The notes under the pieces were generated by a model, which saw nothing but the letters and a program-made list of their open reading frames with translations, searched no databases and had not been told where the DNA came from. Shown here one piece after another: positions 9,476 to 19,943 of a DNA stretch of 59,396 nt; position 1 is the stretch's first letter, and each line of letters begins with the position of its first letter. A program made the translations under genes and the position numbers. Origin of the DNA: an uncultured Roseburia sp. GTDB taxonomy: Bacteria > Bacillota > Clostridia > Lachnospirales > Lachnospiraceae. Location of the stretch: assembly GCA_947649645.1 (NCBI GenBank), contig CANSSP010000019.1, forward strand, positions 1 to 59,396, given 5' to 3'.

Positions 9476-10551
9476 TTTCCCTCGCTCCACAAAAGCTTTA
9501 ACGCTCTGGAAAACAGCTTCTGTGTCTCCTCCGGCAGTCTGCTCTTCGCCCGGATCAGTTCCTGAACAGCTTTCCACCGGCTGGCATAAAAGTCGTCCAC
9601 TGTCCTGATCTCCGCCGCCTCAAGCATGGAAAAAATGGTGTCCACGATCGCCTGCCGCTCTTCCCCGTTTAACTGATAAAGCCATCCTTTCATCGTTTTA
9701 TCCAAAAGCACGCTCCGCGCCGCCACACCGTCCGCGTAGACGAACGAATTTCCCCTGACTTCCCAGGACATTGCGTCGTGCTGCTGAATCCCGTTCTGCG
9801 AGCTGCAGACCACCTCGCACTCTCCGCGGTGCTCCAGGAGAAGTCCCACAATCGACGATTCCGGCAGGATCGTCCGAATCTTCGGGAGCATCCTCTGATA
9901 TGCCCCGCTCTCAAGCATTTCCCGCGAAAAACCCGGTCCGTCGTTGCTGTAGACCTGGACGATTTTTTCCTGAATCCACGGCTCACACTTTACCGAGGCA
10001 TAGACGGACAGATTGCCGCCTTTGGAATGTCCGCCCACCCGCACAATACCATGTTCCGGTGTGACGACCTGGTTTAAATAATCCACAGCCTTCCGCTGCC
10101 CCGGCGTCGTCGCCAGATATCCCATATTAAAGTTTTCTCTCCATCCGACAATCGTATTATCCGTCCCGGAAAACGCCACGTAAAGCCCCTCGTCCGGCAG
10201 CGTCATGCAGACCACCGAAAACTGGGACTGTTCTTCGTCGCTGATATCATTCACATAACAGGAAAGCATCACGTCTTTAAAACGCTTTGTCCCCGCCGTC
10301 TTCTTCATGATAAACGGGGCCATCTTTGTCATGGAAACCGTCGCGAGAATCTCATCTTTATCGTGCATCTCCCAGAACCTGGCGCTGGCTCTGGCGAGAC
10401 TTATGACCTCCGCCCCGCCCGGTCCGCCCACAATCCCGTCAAAATCCACATAGACGAGCTGGGAGAGAATCAGGTTATCGACCTCGTTAAACCCGTCCGC
10501 CGCAAATGTCAGGTCTCCTCTCCACTCCAGATAATCCATCATATTCGCCAT
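9439..10551 (-). CDS. DUF2974 (Mbeg1-like) alpha/beta-hydrolase family protein
   Basis: A 370-residue predicted lipase-like protein. The N-terminus (ANMMDYLEWRGDLTF) and VAFSGTDNTIVGWREN with GGHSKGGNLSVY (nucleophile elbow, about residues 170-180) fit the DUF2974 family, whose Ser sits in a GHSKGG motif. No signal peptide, so cytosolic. The C-terminus is strongly basic (NKTVRKKILKKV). I chose the ATG at 10551 because AAGGAG is 8 bases before it; a GTG at 10557 would be only 2 bases from that site. It follows the Cof-type HAD gene by 12 bases and is probably co-transcribed. Substrate unknown. Confidence 0.85.
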   Translation of the reverse strand: MANMMDYLEWRGDLTFAADGFNEVDNLILSQLVYVDFDGIVGGPGGAEVISLARASARFWEMHDKDEILATVSMTKMAPFIMKKTAGTKRFKDVMLSCYVNDISDEEQSQFSVVCMTLPDEGLYVAFSGTDNTIVGWRENFNMGYLATTPGQRKAVDYLNQVVTPEHGIVRVGGHSKGGNLSVYASVKCEPWIQEKIVQVYSNDGPGFSREMLESGAYQRMLPKIRTILPESSIVGLLLEHRGECEVVCSSQNGIQQHDAMSWEVRGNSFVYADGVAARSVLLDKTMKGWLYQLNGEERQAIVDTIFSMLEAAEIRTVDDFYASRWKAVQELIRAKSRLPEETQKLFSRALKLLWSEGNKTVRKKILKKV

Positions 10552-10563
10552 ATTCACATCTCC

Positions 10564-11346
10564 TTATACGATCAGACCATAGTGCAGGAGACCGTTTTTA
10601 ATGCCGTCGTCACTTAGATTTGTCGTAACATAATCGGCCGCTTCCTTCGCCGCCTCCGTTCCGTTTCCCATTGCAATCCCGTGCGCGGCATAGCGCAGCA
10701 TCTCCAGATCGTTTGCACTGTCCCCGAACGCATAGGTGTCCTCATGCGCAATCTGAAGCAGTTCGCACACCTTCTGGATCCCGGTCGCCTTGGAATATCC
10801 CTTCGGAACAATTTCCGCCAGCCATTCGTTGTGCGGGATAATGTCAAACTCATCCTTAAGGATCTCCGTGATCCCGCCGAGCCCTTCCTCCCGCGCGTCC
10901 ACACTCAGCTTGTTAATCTCAAACTCCACGCTTCCCGCAATATTTTTTACCCGCTCTCCCTGCTCCTGTTTCAGATAATTCACATAGGGATTGTCACGGA
11001 ACTCATCCTCGTTCACATAGGTATACCGGGGACCCTCCAGTACGGTGAGCACATGCCTGCCGCTCAATGCATCCAGAATACGCCCGACCTCTTCCTCCGA
11101 CAACAGCTTTTCAAATATTTTTTCTCCCTGAAAATCAATATGAGCGCCACAGGAAGCCACAATGCCGTCAAACCCGATTGCCAGAAGCTTTTCATTGCAG
11201 ATATTGGCACGGCTCCTGCCACTGCAGATAAACGCGTAATCTCCCTGCTCCCGCAGCTTTCGTATGGACTCCACCGTACTCACGGGAATGTTGAGATCAT
11301 CATCCCACAGTGTACCGTCTATGTCAAAAAATACTGCTTTCTTCAT
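10564..11346 (-). CDS. Cof-type HAD-IIB family phosphatase
   Basis: A 260-residue HAD protein. It has AVFFDIDGTLWDDD (motif I, nucleophile Asp), FICSGRSRANI (motif II), a cap domain (about residues 85-185), and AFGDSANDLEMLRYA with GIAMGNG (motif IV). This order defines the Cof/IIB group of sugar-phosphate and FMN-type phosphatases; the exact substrate is not predictable. It leads a two-gene unit with the DUF2974 protein. A likely promoter has an extended -10 TACAAT at 11400-11405. Confidence 0.92.
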   Translation of the reverse strand: MKKAVFFDIDGTLWDDDLNIPVSTVESIRKLREQGDYAFICSGRSRANICNEKLLAIGFDGIVASCGAHIDFQGEKIFEKLLSEEEVGRILDALSGRHVLTVLEGPRYTYVNEDEFRDNPYVNYLKQEQGERVKNIAGSVEFEINKLSVDAREEGLGGITEILKDEFDIIPHNEWLAEIVPKGYSKATGIQKVCELLQIAHEDTYAFGDSANDLEMLRYAAHGIAMGNGTEAAKEAADYVTTNLSDDGIKNGLLHYGLIV

Positions 11347-11488
11347 TTGTCATGCTCCTTTTCCCTTCGGTCTGAATCACTTTTTCAATACAACGATTCA
11401 TTGTACCAGATTATGGGCGGGAAATCTATTTTTTTATTTTACAGAAAGGAAACTTTTCCTCGCCGGGAGCAGAAACATCTCCGCAGAC

Positions 11489-11543
11489 AAAAAGGCTGTG
11501 AAAAACGGAGTACGTCTTCCCCCATTTCTTCACAGCCCTTTTT
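11489..11543. terminator. Terminator after the flippase-like gene
   Basis: Arms AAAAAGGCTGTGAA and TTCACAGCCcTTTTTT around a 27-base loop, overlapping the stop of the minus-strand gene. A and T runs on the two sides make it usable from either side. Confidence 0.7.
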
Positions 11544-12583
11544 TACTTTATCTGCCTTCTGTCAGCCGGGCGGCCGGCATGAATACAGAACATAGCCGCC
11601 ACGACCGCCGCGCTCACGGCGAGAGGAACATAAAAATTCATCCCACGGCTGACCAGCATGGAAGGAATCAGGTATGTTCCAGTAAAAATTTCTGCGAAAA
11701 CCGTGCGGTATACCAGTTCGGTGATACCCTGTGCGCCCGGTATCGGCAGCATGTCCACAGTCAGATAGACGGCTGCCTGCAGCAGCATCACCGTACCCCC
11801 TCCGGCCACGTGCAGACCAAATCCACGGTAAACGACATAAGTCAGCAGAAAGACACAGAAACGCTGCAGAAACGTCAGGACAGACACCACGGCCAGCTTC
11901 TTTTTGTGCCCCCGGATAAAATCCACCGCGTCACCGTAACTTTCCACAAACAGCCGGATCTCTTCTCCGCGTCCCGGCTTCTTTTTTAATATATGGACCT
12001 GCTCCAGCACCCGCGCACAGCCTCCCAGCAGCCTCGTCAGAAGCCCGGGAAAAACCATCAGCCCCCAGATTGCCAGAACAACGGCCGTATTCAGCACAAT
12101 GCCAAGGAGAAACAGATAAAAATACCCCTTGAAGTAAGATTTCAGCGGCTGATACCAGAAAAGAAGCACGACAACGCCGATTAACACGAGAACGGCTTTG
12201 TACGCCAGGGCAACCGTCATCAGAACGACCGAACACTCCGACGTCTCATTTCCGTCTTTTTTCATATAATAAAGCTGCATCGGCTGTCCCCCCGTCGCAG
12301 ACGGCGTGATTCCGGAATAAAAAAATCCGATAAACGAATAGACAATGCAGCGCCCGACCCCGCTCTTTCCTCCCAGAGCCGATAAAAGATACCAGATCAT
12401 AATTCCCTCAAGACTGACAAAAAAGATCCCGAGCGCCATGGCGCACAACAGATATCCGGGCGTCATCCCAAGAACAGCCTTAATGATTTTTGTAAAATCC
12501 TGTCCGCGAAGCACCGTATAAAATGTCAGAACCATAATACCCAGAAACAACAGGAACTGAATCCTCTTCTTTTTACGATTCAT
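11543..12583 (-). CDS. Flippase-like integral membrane protein (UPF0104/LPG-synthase TM domain)
   Basis: A 346-residue membrane protein with about eight hydrophobic segments. GITPSATGGQPMQLYYMKK (near residue 95) is the signature of the family shared by YbhN-like proteins and the membrane domain of lysylphosphatidylglycerol synthase. No aminoacyl-transferase domain follows, so it is not a full MprF. It ends a three-gene envelope operon with a glycosyltransferase and a papain-like protein, so lipid or glycolipid translocation is plausible (inference). The start overlaps the preceding gene by 11 bases. An alternative ATG at 12607 is also possible. Confidence 0.85.
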   Translation of the reverse strand: MNRKKKRIQFLLFLGIMVLTFYTVLRGQDFTKIIKAVLGMTPGYLLCAMALGIFFVSLEGIMIWYLLSALGGKSGVGRCIVYSFIGFFYSGITPSATGGQPMQLYYMKKDGNETSECSVVLMTVALAYKAVLVLIGVVVLLFWYQPLKSYFKGYFYLFLLGIVLNTAVVLAIWGLMVFPGLLTRLLGGCARVLEQVHILKKKPGRGEEIRLFVESYGDAVDFIRGHKKKLAVVSVLTFLQRFCVFLLTYVVYRGFGLHVAGGGTVMLLQAAVYLTVDMLPIPGAQGITELVYRTVFAEIFTGTYLIPSMLVSRGMNFYVPLAVSAAVVAAMFCIHAGRPADRRQIK

Positions 12584-13145
12584 AAGACGCACCGCCTGGC
12601 CATACATACGATTCCCCGCCGTCTCCGGGCAGATTGGCGAGCGGGCCTTCATAAATCACTTCTTTTTCCAGATCCTCAAAAAAATCCTTCGGCGTGACGA
12701 GTGAAAAATGCTTCTTCCACCGGACCATCCCCGTCTCCTCCATAATCTTCGCCAGATAAGACGAACAGGTATAATGATACCTGCTGTGAAACGGAATCCC
12801 GAACAAAATCAGAGGCAGCTCTGCCACAGCATAGTGATAATGGAAGCGGTGAAGAAACGCATCGTGCAGAATCTCCCGCAGCGCCTCCTTCTGTTCATCT
12901 GTGCAGCGGACGCGGCACACCATATACTCCGCGCCCGGATATTTTTTTAATATTTTGTGCCTGTTTTCCCTGACAAACCCGGCCAGAATGGGGATTGCAG
13001 GATTTCTTCTCCCGACACTGTAAGCCTCTCTCAATTCCGGATCCATCCCCATCACAACATGGATATACTTCTGTCTGAGAACCAATCGGATCATCGATGC
13101 AAAAATTCCCGGTGTGTCCACAAATCCAATATAAATCTCACTCAT
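12573..13145 (-). CDS. Permuted papain-like (YiiX/NlpC-type) protein
   Basis: A 190-residue protein with no signal peptide. A His in KYIHVVMGMD (residue 29) precedes a Cys in YHYTCSSYLAKI (residue 127). The His-then-Cys order is what is seen in the permuted NlpC/P60 (YiiX/YaeF) group. These act as cysteine peptidases, amidases or acyltransferases on lipids or cell-wall parts. Catalysis is inferred only from these two residues. GAGGGAG supports the start. It lies between a glycosyltransferase and a flippase-like protein on one transcript. Confidence 0.7.
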   Translation of the reverse strand: MSEIYIGFVDTPGIFASMIRLVLRQKYIHVVMGMDPELREAYSVGRRNPAIPILAGFVRENRHKILKKYPGAEYMVCRVRCTDEQKEALREILHDAFLHRFHYHYAVAELPLILFGIPFHSRYHYTCSSYLAKIMEETGMVRWKKHFSLVTPKDFFEDLEKEVIYEGPLANLPGDGGESYVWPGGASYES

Positions 13146-13167
13146 GTTCTCCCTCTTTTCCTGTAAA

Positions 13168-14208
13168 TTACTGAAATCGATACAATCTCCTGGCAGCCCG
13201 GTAACCGGACAGCGTCAGGCACTCTCCAAGTCTGCCCGGCAGATAAGTAAGACCGCTCAGCGCCCGATACCGGAGCTTAAAATACAGTCCCTGGTCCAGA
13301 CACCGCATATCCTGCCACAGTGCTTCACGCTTTCTGCGCGCTTCCCCGCTGTCGGAGAGCAGGAGATGAACCGATGAAATTGCCATCATAACCGAAAGAT
13401 TTCTGCACAGATACGATCTCAGCTTCGGTGAGATCTCCCTTTCCTGCTCCGGTTTTACACAGGCCGCCACCAGCTTTGTGACCTTGATGTGCTGGTCGAT
13501 CCGCTTCATCAGGACATTCTCATTTACGGACTGATCGTCACGCCCCAGAAAATAATGATACAGGTCCAGATCCATATAGTATATTTTTTCGACATAAATC
13601 AAAGGCTTTACCGCAAAAAGATTATCCACATAAAAAGTGTGCTCGGGCAGTCTTAATCCCACTTTATGTAACAGTGCCGTGCGGTAAATCAGCGCGTGCA
13701 TGACAAGATACTGAGATACGGAAAAATGTCCCATCTCATCCCAGGTGCAGAGCCGTTCTGTGGGAAACACATTTTTAAAGTCCACCGTATGACTTGTTCC
13801 CTCCTCACAGTGGTCATAGACATAGTTACAGACGAACAGATCGGGCACCGCCTCTTCCATCCCCTGTGACCTGTCTTTGCAGAAAGCCCTGATCTGTGCA
13901 AGCAGCCTCCTGTACGCCTGCTCATTAAGCCAGTCATCGGAATCGACAACCTTAAAATACAAACCACTGGCCAGTTCCATCCCTGTATTGACCCCGGAAC
14001 CGTGGCCTCCGTTTTCTTTATGCACCACTTTTACAATATCGGGATAGTTCCTGACATAATCATCCGCGATCTCACCCGTCCAGTCTGTCGAACCATCGTC
14101 GACGATAATAATCTCCACGTCACTGCCACCCACAAGCAGGGAATCGATACAGCGTTCCATATAAGCTTCGGAATTATAGCAGGGAACAACCAGCGTTAAA
14201 TACTTCAT
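13168..14208 (-). CDS. Family 2 glycosyltransferase
   Basis: A 346-residue GT-A fold enzyme. LVVPCYNSEAYMERCIDSLL at the N-terminus, IIIVDDGSTDWTGEIAD (nucleotide-sugar site), and a metal-binding VVDSDDWL near residue 90 are typical of GT2. There are no clear transmembrane helices at the C-terminus, so it works on the cytoplasmic face. Sugar and acceptor are unknown. It is the first gene of the unit that continues with the papain-like and flippase-like genes. AAAGGG lies upstream. Confidence 0.92.
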   Translation of the reverse strand: MKYLTLVVPCYNSEAYMERCIDSLLVGGSDVEIIIVDDGSTDWTGEIADDYVRNYPDIVKVVHKENGGHGSGVNTGMELASGLYFKVVDSDDWLNEQAYRRLLAQIRAFCKDRSQGMEEAVPDLFVCNYVYDHCEEGTSHTVDFKNVFPTERLCTWDEMGHFSVSQYLVMHALIYRTALLHKVGLRLPEHTFYVDNLFAVKPLIYVEKIYYMDLDLYHYFLGRDDQSVNENVLMKRIDQHIKVTKLVAACVKPEQEREISPKLRSYLCRNLSVMMAISSVHLLLSDSGEARRKREALWQDMRCLDQGLYFKLRYRALSGLTYLPGRLGECLTLSGYRAARRLYRFQ

Positions 14209-14296
14209 CCATCTTCACCCTTTCCGGAAAATATTTCTCTTCTTTCCATATACAAGGATAGCGGATGATTCCAAAAATTCCCTTCAGAAAAAACAA

Positions 14297-14318
14297 AAGA
14301 ATTTCCTGAGAAATTCTT
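14297..14318. other. Perfect small hairpin between ilvC and the GT2 gene
   Basis: AAGAATTTC and GAAATTCTT pair perfectly around a CTGA loop. It lies between the ilvC terminator and the GT2 start, and its role is not clear. Confidence 0.5.
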
Positions 14319-14328
14319 ATTTCACCGT

Positions 14329-14364
14329 TAAAAAAGACACCGGAACTGCATCCGATGTCTTTTT
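14329..14364 (-). terminator. Terminator of ilvC
   Basis: Stem AAAAAGACA-CGGA / TCCG-TGTCTTTTT with one mismatch and a 6-base loop, 14 bases past the ilvC stop, with T runs on the minus strand. Confidence 0.85.
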
Positions 14365-14377
14365 CCTTACTGCTCAT

Positions 14378-15466
<1,089 letters not shown>

Positions 15467-15594
15467 AGACCACACTTTACCGCGGGCTCCGTTCCGCCTT
15501 TTAGCTCGAAGTAACCCCTTTCTTTCCGGCGGCGCGCAACACAGGCGGACTCCCGTGCAGGGGAATCCCCATATCGCACACTCTCTTCTGCCCG

Positions 15595-16119
15595 TCAGAG
15601 CCCCTGCAGATGTCCGTTTTCGTCAATAATAACGACGTCTGACGTCCCTCTGGAAAGCCCGGTCAGTCCGGTGCGCGCCAGCTCCAGAATCTCATAGTCC
15701 TGCAGCAGATCCATAAACGCATCCAGCTTATCCTGATGCCCGGTCAGCTCAATCACCATGGAATCATGCGTCACATCCACGACTTTGCCGTGAAAGATCT
15801 CCGTGACATTCATAATCGGCTGCCGCTGTGTGTCCTTTGCGCGGATTTTAACCATCATCAGCTCCCGCGTCACGGAAGACCCCGGCTCCAGCTTTTTGAT
15901 CTGCACGACATCCTCCAGCTTTGCGACCTGCTTTTCGATCTGCTCTAAAATCTGCTCGTCGCCGCTCGCCACAATCGTAATCCGCGTGTACCGCGGATCC
16001 GCCGTCACACCGGATGAAAAACTGTCAATGTTGTATCCTCTCCGGCTGAACAGACCAGAGATATGACTTGTGACTCCCGGGTTGTTCTCAACCAGGAGCG
16101 ATAATACCTGTCTTCTCAT
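15595..16119 (-). CDS. ilvN: Acetolactate synthase small (regulatory) subunit
   Basis: A 174-residue ACT-domain protein that binds valine and tunes the catalytic subunit. RRQVLSLLVENNPGVTSHIS and GLFSRRGYNIDSFSSG are the family signature, and the C-terminal half (VDVTHDSMVIELTGHQDK) is also typical. The last 15 residues (SDVVIIDENGHLQGL) form a short tail. The catalytic subunit ilvB is not next to it, so it must lie elsewhere. No T-box or leucine leader is visible upstream. Confidence 0.95.
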   Translation of the reverse strand: MRRQVLSLLVENNPGVTSHISGLFSRRGYNIDSFSSGVTADPRYTRITIVASGDEQILEQIEKQVAKLEDVVQIKKLEPGSSVTRELMMVKIRAKDTQRQPIMNVTEIFHGKVVDVTHDSMVIELTGHQDKLDAFMDLLQDYEILELARTGLTGLSRGTSDVVIIDENGHLQGL

Positions 16120-16285
16120 AAAGAAAACCTTCCTTATTCTGCAATCTGTCCTGTCACCACATGTCCAGAACCCATCATAGCAATCCCGCTTTTCTTTGTC
16201 AATATCCGGCCCGAAAATGGCTATATCTGTTTGGAATAGGTAAGATAACCCCGTTTCATCCCCTCGCGCCTCCCTGAAAATCCAC

Positions 16286-16699
16286 TCAGTCGCTCAGATA
16301 TCTGCCCTGTGCATCCTTGTCAATATTGCCGCAGAGGATCATAATTCCCTCGATAAATCCCCAGATACTGGAAACCACGGCACCAATGCCGCAGGTGGCC
16401 ACCGTGATCACAAGCTGCGCAACCGCCTTTCCGGTGTAACCGAGATAAAAATTATGTACTCCGAAGCTCCCCAGAAAAATTCCAAGCAGCCCGGCCGCGA
16501 CTTTCGATTTCGGACTTCTCAGCCCGTATGCTCCGTTTATCAGGCTCACGCCACACTGCATGCAGACCTGGCTGCCCACCGGCGTCGGCTGCCCGCAGTT
16601 CGGACAGTAATTCGCGCCCGTCCCTTTCTGCACGCCGCATCTGACACACATAACCGCATCATCCGTAACATATGGCTGTCCACAATTTCTACAATACAT
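16286..16699 (-). CDS. TM2-domain protein with double zinc ribbon
   Basis: A 137-residue membrane protein. The N-terminus has paired CxxC motifs (CRNCG, CVRCG, CPNCG, CMQCG), i.e. two zinc-ribbon units. The second half is a TM2 domain: KVAAGLLGIFLGSFGVHNFY followed by a second hydrophobic span (about residues 94-120). TM2 proteins are widespread and of unknown function. GGAGG lies 6 bases before the start. It is monocistronic between ilvN and rplT. Confidence 0.88.
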   Translation of the reverse strand: MYCRNCGQPYVTDDAVMCVRCGVQKGTGANYCPNCGQPTPVGSQVCMQCGVSLINGAYGLRSPKSKVAAGLLGIFLGSFGVHNFYLGYTGKAVAQLVITVATCGIGAVVSSIWGFIEGIMILCGNIDKDAQGRYLSD

Positions 16700-16853
16700 A
16701 ATGATCCTCCATTCCGGAGCCGGTTTTACAAAGGCACCGCACCCGAATATAAGATTCGGACTGCGGTCCGGATTTGCGGCTCCGGCACAAATCCGTGTGC
16801 GAAAAGCAGTCAGACCTGTTTTTCACACGAGCCTTCTATTACATAATGCCGAA

Positions 16854-16908
16854 AGAGCTTACTTTGCACAGAACAGCCCTGGGGGTTGTCCTGCGTAAAG
16901 TAAGCTCT
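16854..16908 (-). terminator. Long hairpin downstream of rplT
   Basis: Perfect 12-bp arms AGAGCTTACTTT and AAAGTAAGCTCT enclose 31 bases that can pair further. It lies 10 bases past the rplT stop. There is no T run after it on the minus strand (CTCTTTCGG), so it may be a weak terminator or a 3'-end stabiliser. Confidence 0.5.
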
Positions 16909-16917
16909 GAATCTGCA

Positions 16918-17274
16918 TTAAGCTACTTTGCTCTTTGCAAGTTCTGCCAGTGTTGTGAAGCCTTCTGCATCATTTACCGCCATCTCCGCCAGCATTTTGC
17001 GGTTGATATCGACCCCGGCTATTTTAAGGCCATGCATCATCTGACTATAGGAAATGCCGTTCATTCTCGCAGCTGCGTTGATACGCGCAATCCACAGACG
17101 ACGGAACTGTCTCTTTCTCTCTTTTCTGCCCACGTACGAACTCGCAAGCGCTCTCATGACAGACTGCTTCGCCACACGATACTGTTTGCTGCGCGCGCCT
17201 CTGTAGCCCTTTGCCAGTTTTAATACTCTGTTATGTTTTTTTCTTGCGCCTAAACCGCCTTTTACTCTTGCCAT
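16918..17274 (-). CDS. rplT: 50S ribosomal protein L20
   Basis: A 118-residue rRNA-binding protein essential for early 50S assembly. [39 protein letters not shown] and [16 protein letters not shown] are diagnostic. It is last in infC-rpmI-rplT, preceded by AAGGAGG. In Firmicutes L20 also represses its own operon by binding the leader, and the leader seen upstream of infC fits that. Confidence 0.98.
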   Translation of the reverse strand: MARVKGGLGARKKHNRVLKLAKGYRGARSKQYRVAKQSVMRALASSYVGRKERKRQFRRLWIARINAAARMNGISYSQMMHGLKIAGVDINRKMLAEMAVNDAEGFTTLAELAKSKVA

Positions 17275-17298
17275 TTTACATACCTCCTTAACCCGTTC

Positions 17299-17496
17299 CT
17301 ATAAATACGGTAAAATCTTCTTCATATTCTTTACATTGGATGCGTCTGTCATCGTTGCTTTTCTGAGATTCCGCTTTGTCTTCGGGCTCTTCTTTGTCAG
17401 GATATGTCTTTTGTAAGCTTTATTTCTTTTTAATTTTCCTGTCCCTGTAAGTTTGAAACGCTTTGCAGCTGACCTGCTGGTTTTCATTTTTGGCAT
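17299..17496 (-). CDS. rpmI: 50S ribosomal protein L35
   Basis: A 65-residue basic protein: [20 protein letters not shown] and [18 protein letters not shown] are diagnostic. AAGGAGG is 8 bases before the start; an earlier in-frame codon at 17514 would bury it. It sits 18 bases after infC. Confidence 0.97.
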   Translation of the reverse strand: MPKMKTSRSAAKRFKLTGTGKLKRNKAYKRHILTKKSPKTKRNLRKATMTDASNVKNMKKILPYL

Positions 17497-17514
17497 AATG
17501 TATTCCTCCTTCAA

Positions 17515-18024
17515 TTATGATTTCTTCTCTGCCAGCACCATGCTGATGCTCCTGCCCTCAACCTTTGGTGCCTTCTCCACTACTGCTATGTCGCCGAGGT
17601 TCCGTGCAAAATCGTCCAGAATATGTCTGCTCGCATTCATATGAGCCATCTCACGGCCGCGGAACCGCAAGGTAATCTTTACCTTATCACCTTTGCTAAG
17701 AAATTTCCTGGCAGCATTTGTTTTCGTATTCAAGTCGTTTGAATCAATATTGGGTGACAAGCGAATCTCTTTCAGTTCTACCACTTTCTGCTTTTTTCTG
17801 GCTTCCTTTTCTTTCCTCGCCATCTCATACCGATATTTGCCATAATCGATAATCTTGCATACCGGCGGCTTCGCGGTTGGAGCAATCTTGACCAGATCAA
17901 GTTCCGCTGCCTCGGCCAGCTTCATAGCTTCCCTCGCTGACATAATGCCAAGCTGTTCTCCATTCTCTCCGATCAGACGAACTTCCTTATCTCTGATCTG
18001 TTCATTAATCATTAACTCGCTAAT
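17515..18024 (-). CDS. infC: Translation initiation factor IF-3, probable ATT start
   Basis: A 169-residue factor that keeps ribosomal subunits apart and proofreads start codons. MINEQIRDKEVRLIGENGEQ, the linker helix (EMARKEKEARKKQK) and KVKITLRFRGREMAH are diagnostic. The start is chosen as ATT at 18022-18024: GGGAGG ends 9 bases before it. The next ATG (18010-18012) would be 21 bases from that site. A rare start codon is the known device by which IF-3 limits its own translation in several bacteria. It leads the infC-rpmI-rplT operon. Confidence 0.95.
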   Translation of the reverse strand: MSELMINEQIRDKEVRLIGENGEQLGIMSAREAMKLAEAAELDLVKIAPTAKPPVCKIIDYGKYRYEMARKEKEARKKQKVVELKEIRLSPNIDSNDLNTKTNAARKFLSKGDKVKITLRFRGREMAHMNASRHILDDFARNLGDIAVVEKAPKVEGRSISMVLAEKKS

Positions 18025-18048
18025 GGTACTATACCTCCCAAATAAAAA

Positions 18049-18160
18049 AGTGGATAGGCAGACTATCCACTTAATCATTCCATATTCGCGATACAAGAGA
18101 TCGGCGATGCTTGAAACAGGAACCATGAGTCACGTATTTGTGCTCCGGTGAGAGTGGATA
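18049..18160 (-). promoter_or_regulatory. infC leader: L20-type attenuator
   Basis: A terminator hairpin (AGTGGATA...TATCCACT, 18049-18072) followed by TTTTTT lies just before the infC ribosome site. A second TATCCACT occurs upstream in the leader (minus strand, 18153-18160). It can pair with the terminator's 5' arm to make an antiterminator, or fold on itself as AGAGT-ATCC-ACTCT. This matches the known autogenous L20 leader of Firmicutes infC operons. Confidence 0.8.
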
Positions 18161-18188
18161 CTCTACTTGATTTTCTAACAACTACCAA

Positions 18189-18217
18189 ATCATAACATGA
18201 GAACCGATTCCTGTCAA
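18189..18217 (-). promoter_or_regulatory. infC operon promoter
   Basis: -35 TTGACA (18212-18217), 17-base spacer, -10 TATGAT (18189-18194), minus strand. It gives a leader of about 155 bases carrying the attenuator. Confidence 0.8.
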
Positions 18218-18236
18218 GCATTATTTTATGTATCCA

Positions 18237-19931
18237 TTATTTCAGCACAAACTGACCGATCAGCTCGTCAAGCGCAACCGCCTGCGCGGACAGCTCCTGG
18301 CTGGTCGCGGAAGACTCTTCCGCCGTCGCGGAGTTGGACTGCACAACCTCGGAAATCTGTGAGACACCCGCTTCCGCCTGCTTCATGGCAGTCGCCATAT
18401 CAGCGGAAACCGTGCTGAGCTCTCTGGAGGATTCCGCAATCTTTTTGATGCCTTCGACCACTTCCTCAATGGAATTTGCGGCACGCTCCGCAGCGCTGTT
18501 TCCATGGGAAATCTCAAGCAGCGATCCCTCGATCAGCTGTCTGGTATCAACCGCAGACTGTGTACTCTGGTCTGCAAGCTGACGGATCTGATCCGCCACA
18601 ACGGCAAAACCGCGGCCCGCTTCTCCCGCTCTGGCAGCCTCAATCGATGCGTTCAGAGAGAGCAGGTTTGTCTGCGAAGCAATATCTTCAATCTCGGAAA
18701 TAATATTTTCAATCTTCTTGGACGTCTCGTTGATGCGCGCCATCGCCTCAACCATCGCCTCCATCTCGACGCGGCTCTTATCAGCCTCATCCGCATAATG
18801 TCTCGCCTGTGCGGAAGATTCTTCTGCGTTCTCCGCAGCGCGTGCGATGCTCTCTGCAATACTTGTAATTGTCGCCTGCAGCTCTTCGACCGCGCCCGCC
18901 TGATCTGTCGCGCCCTCCGCAAGGCTCTGTGATGCATCCGCAAGATTGCCGGATCCCGCCGATACCTGGCTGGAAGCTTCTTCAATCGAGCGCAGCGTCG
19001 CTGTCATCTGGTCGCGCAGCATCCGCATCGCATCAATCAGCTTCGTAAAGTCGCCCGTATAGCTGTCTTTCACATCAGACTCAACCGCATAGTTGCCGCC
19101 CGCCATCTCGCCGAGCACGCCGCCCGCGTCATTGATAATCACATTGAGGTTGTTCGCCATATTGGTCGCCTCTTTGATCATATCCGAAACCTCGTCGTCG
19201 GAATCAATCACCGGGAACGGAGAAGAGAGATCCCCGCCCGCAAAGGTGCGCAGACGCTCGCTTAAGTTTCCAAGCGGCAGTGCAATGCCTTTCGCGATGG
19301 AATTTCCAAGACGGATCGAGACAAACATGGCAAGAATGATCGTGCCGACAATCACCGCACACAACGACCAGCTTAATATATTGAGCATCGACGCAAGCTC
19401 GTTTCCGCTCTCTACTTTGATATTTAAAATCTCTGCCAGTTCCTCATAAATCACATTGTACGCCGGTGTCAGCTCATTGAGTGCCCGCACCTGTGCCTGG
19501 GCAGCTCTCTCCATGTCCGTAACCGCGCCGAGATCCATAATTTCCTGGTCCAGCGCCCAGTACGCCTCCAGCTCTTCCTTGATGGAATTGTAAATTGCCC
19601 TCGACTCTTCCGTTGTGAGCCGCCCTTCTATCTCCACAAAATATTTTTCAAATCGTGCCTTTTTCTCATCGTGGTCCGCGCTTACCGTATCAATGGCCTC
19701 CTGATCCGAATATCCGATCGCAGCCCGCAGCGATGATCTGGTATCAGCAAATACGACAAGCGCCTTTCCGATATCCCCCTGCGCAAATCCAAAATAATCC
19801 AGCGCATATGCGTAACGGTTCGACATAACAATCATAGCAATCAGACCGACAACTGCAGCGACCGCCGTAATGGATGTAACCATCACAAATGCCTTTGTAA
19901 GCCGTTCTTTAATTCTTACATCCTTGAACAT
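18237..19931 (-). CDS. Methyl-accepting chemotaxis protein
   Basis: A 564-residue chemoreceptor. The N-terminal helix (about residues 14-35) and a second (about 190-212) enclose a roughly 155-residue helical sensor region. A HAMP linker follows, then a cytoplasmic methyl-accepting coiled coil with the hairpin tip [35 protein letters not shown] conserved [18 protein letters not shown] is in the methylation region. The ligand is unknown. It starts 12 bases after cheW and is co-transcribed from the promoter at 20443-20471. No flagellar genes are nearby. Confidence 0.95.
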   Translation of the reverse strand: MFKDVRIKERLTKAFVMVTSITAVAAVVGLIAMIVMSNRYAYALDYFGFAQGDIGKALVVFADTRSSLRAAIGYSDQEAIDTVSADHDEKKARFEKYFVEIEGRLTTEESRAIYNSIKEELEAYWALDQEIMDLGAVTDMERAAQAQVRALNELTPAYNVIYEELAEILNIKVESGNELASMLNILSWSLCAVIVGTIILAMFVSIRLGNSIAKGIALPLGNLSERLRTFAGGDLSSPFPVIDSDDEVSDMIKEATNMANNLNVIINDAGGVLGEMAGGNYAVESDVKDSYTGDFTKLIDAMRMLRDQMTATLRSIEEASSQVSAGSGNLADASQSLAEGATDQAGAVEELQATITSIAESIARAAENAEESSAQARHYADEADKSRVEMEAMVEAMARINETSKKIENIISEIEDIASQTNLLSLNASIEAARAGEAGRGFAVVADQIRQLADQSTQSAVDTRQLIEGSLLEISHGNSAAERAANSIEEVVEGIKKIAESSRELSTVSADMATAMKQAEAGVSQISEVVQSNSATAEESSATSQELSAQAVALDELIGQFVLK

Positions 19932-19943
19932 AACCTATCTCCT

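Noticed and set aside
16700..16853. Several small inverted repeats between rplT and the TM2 gene
   Set aside because: Arms are short (5-7 bp) and overlap; not distinguishable from chance.
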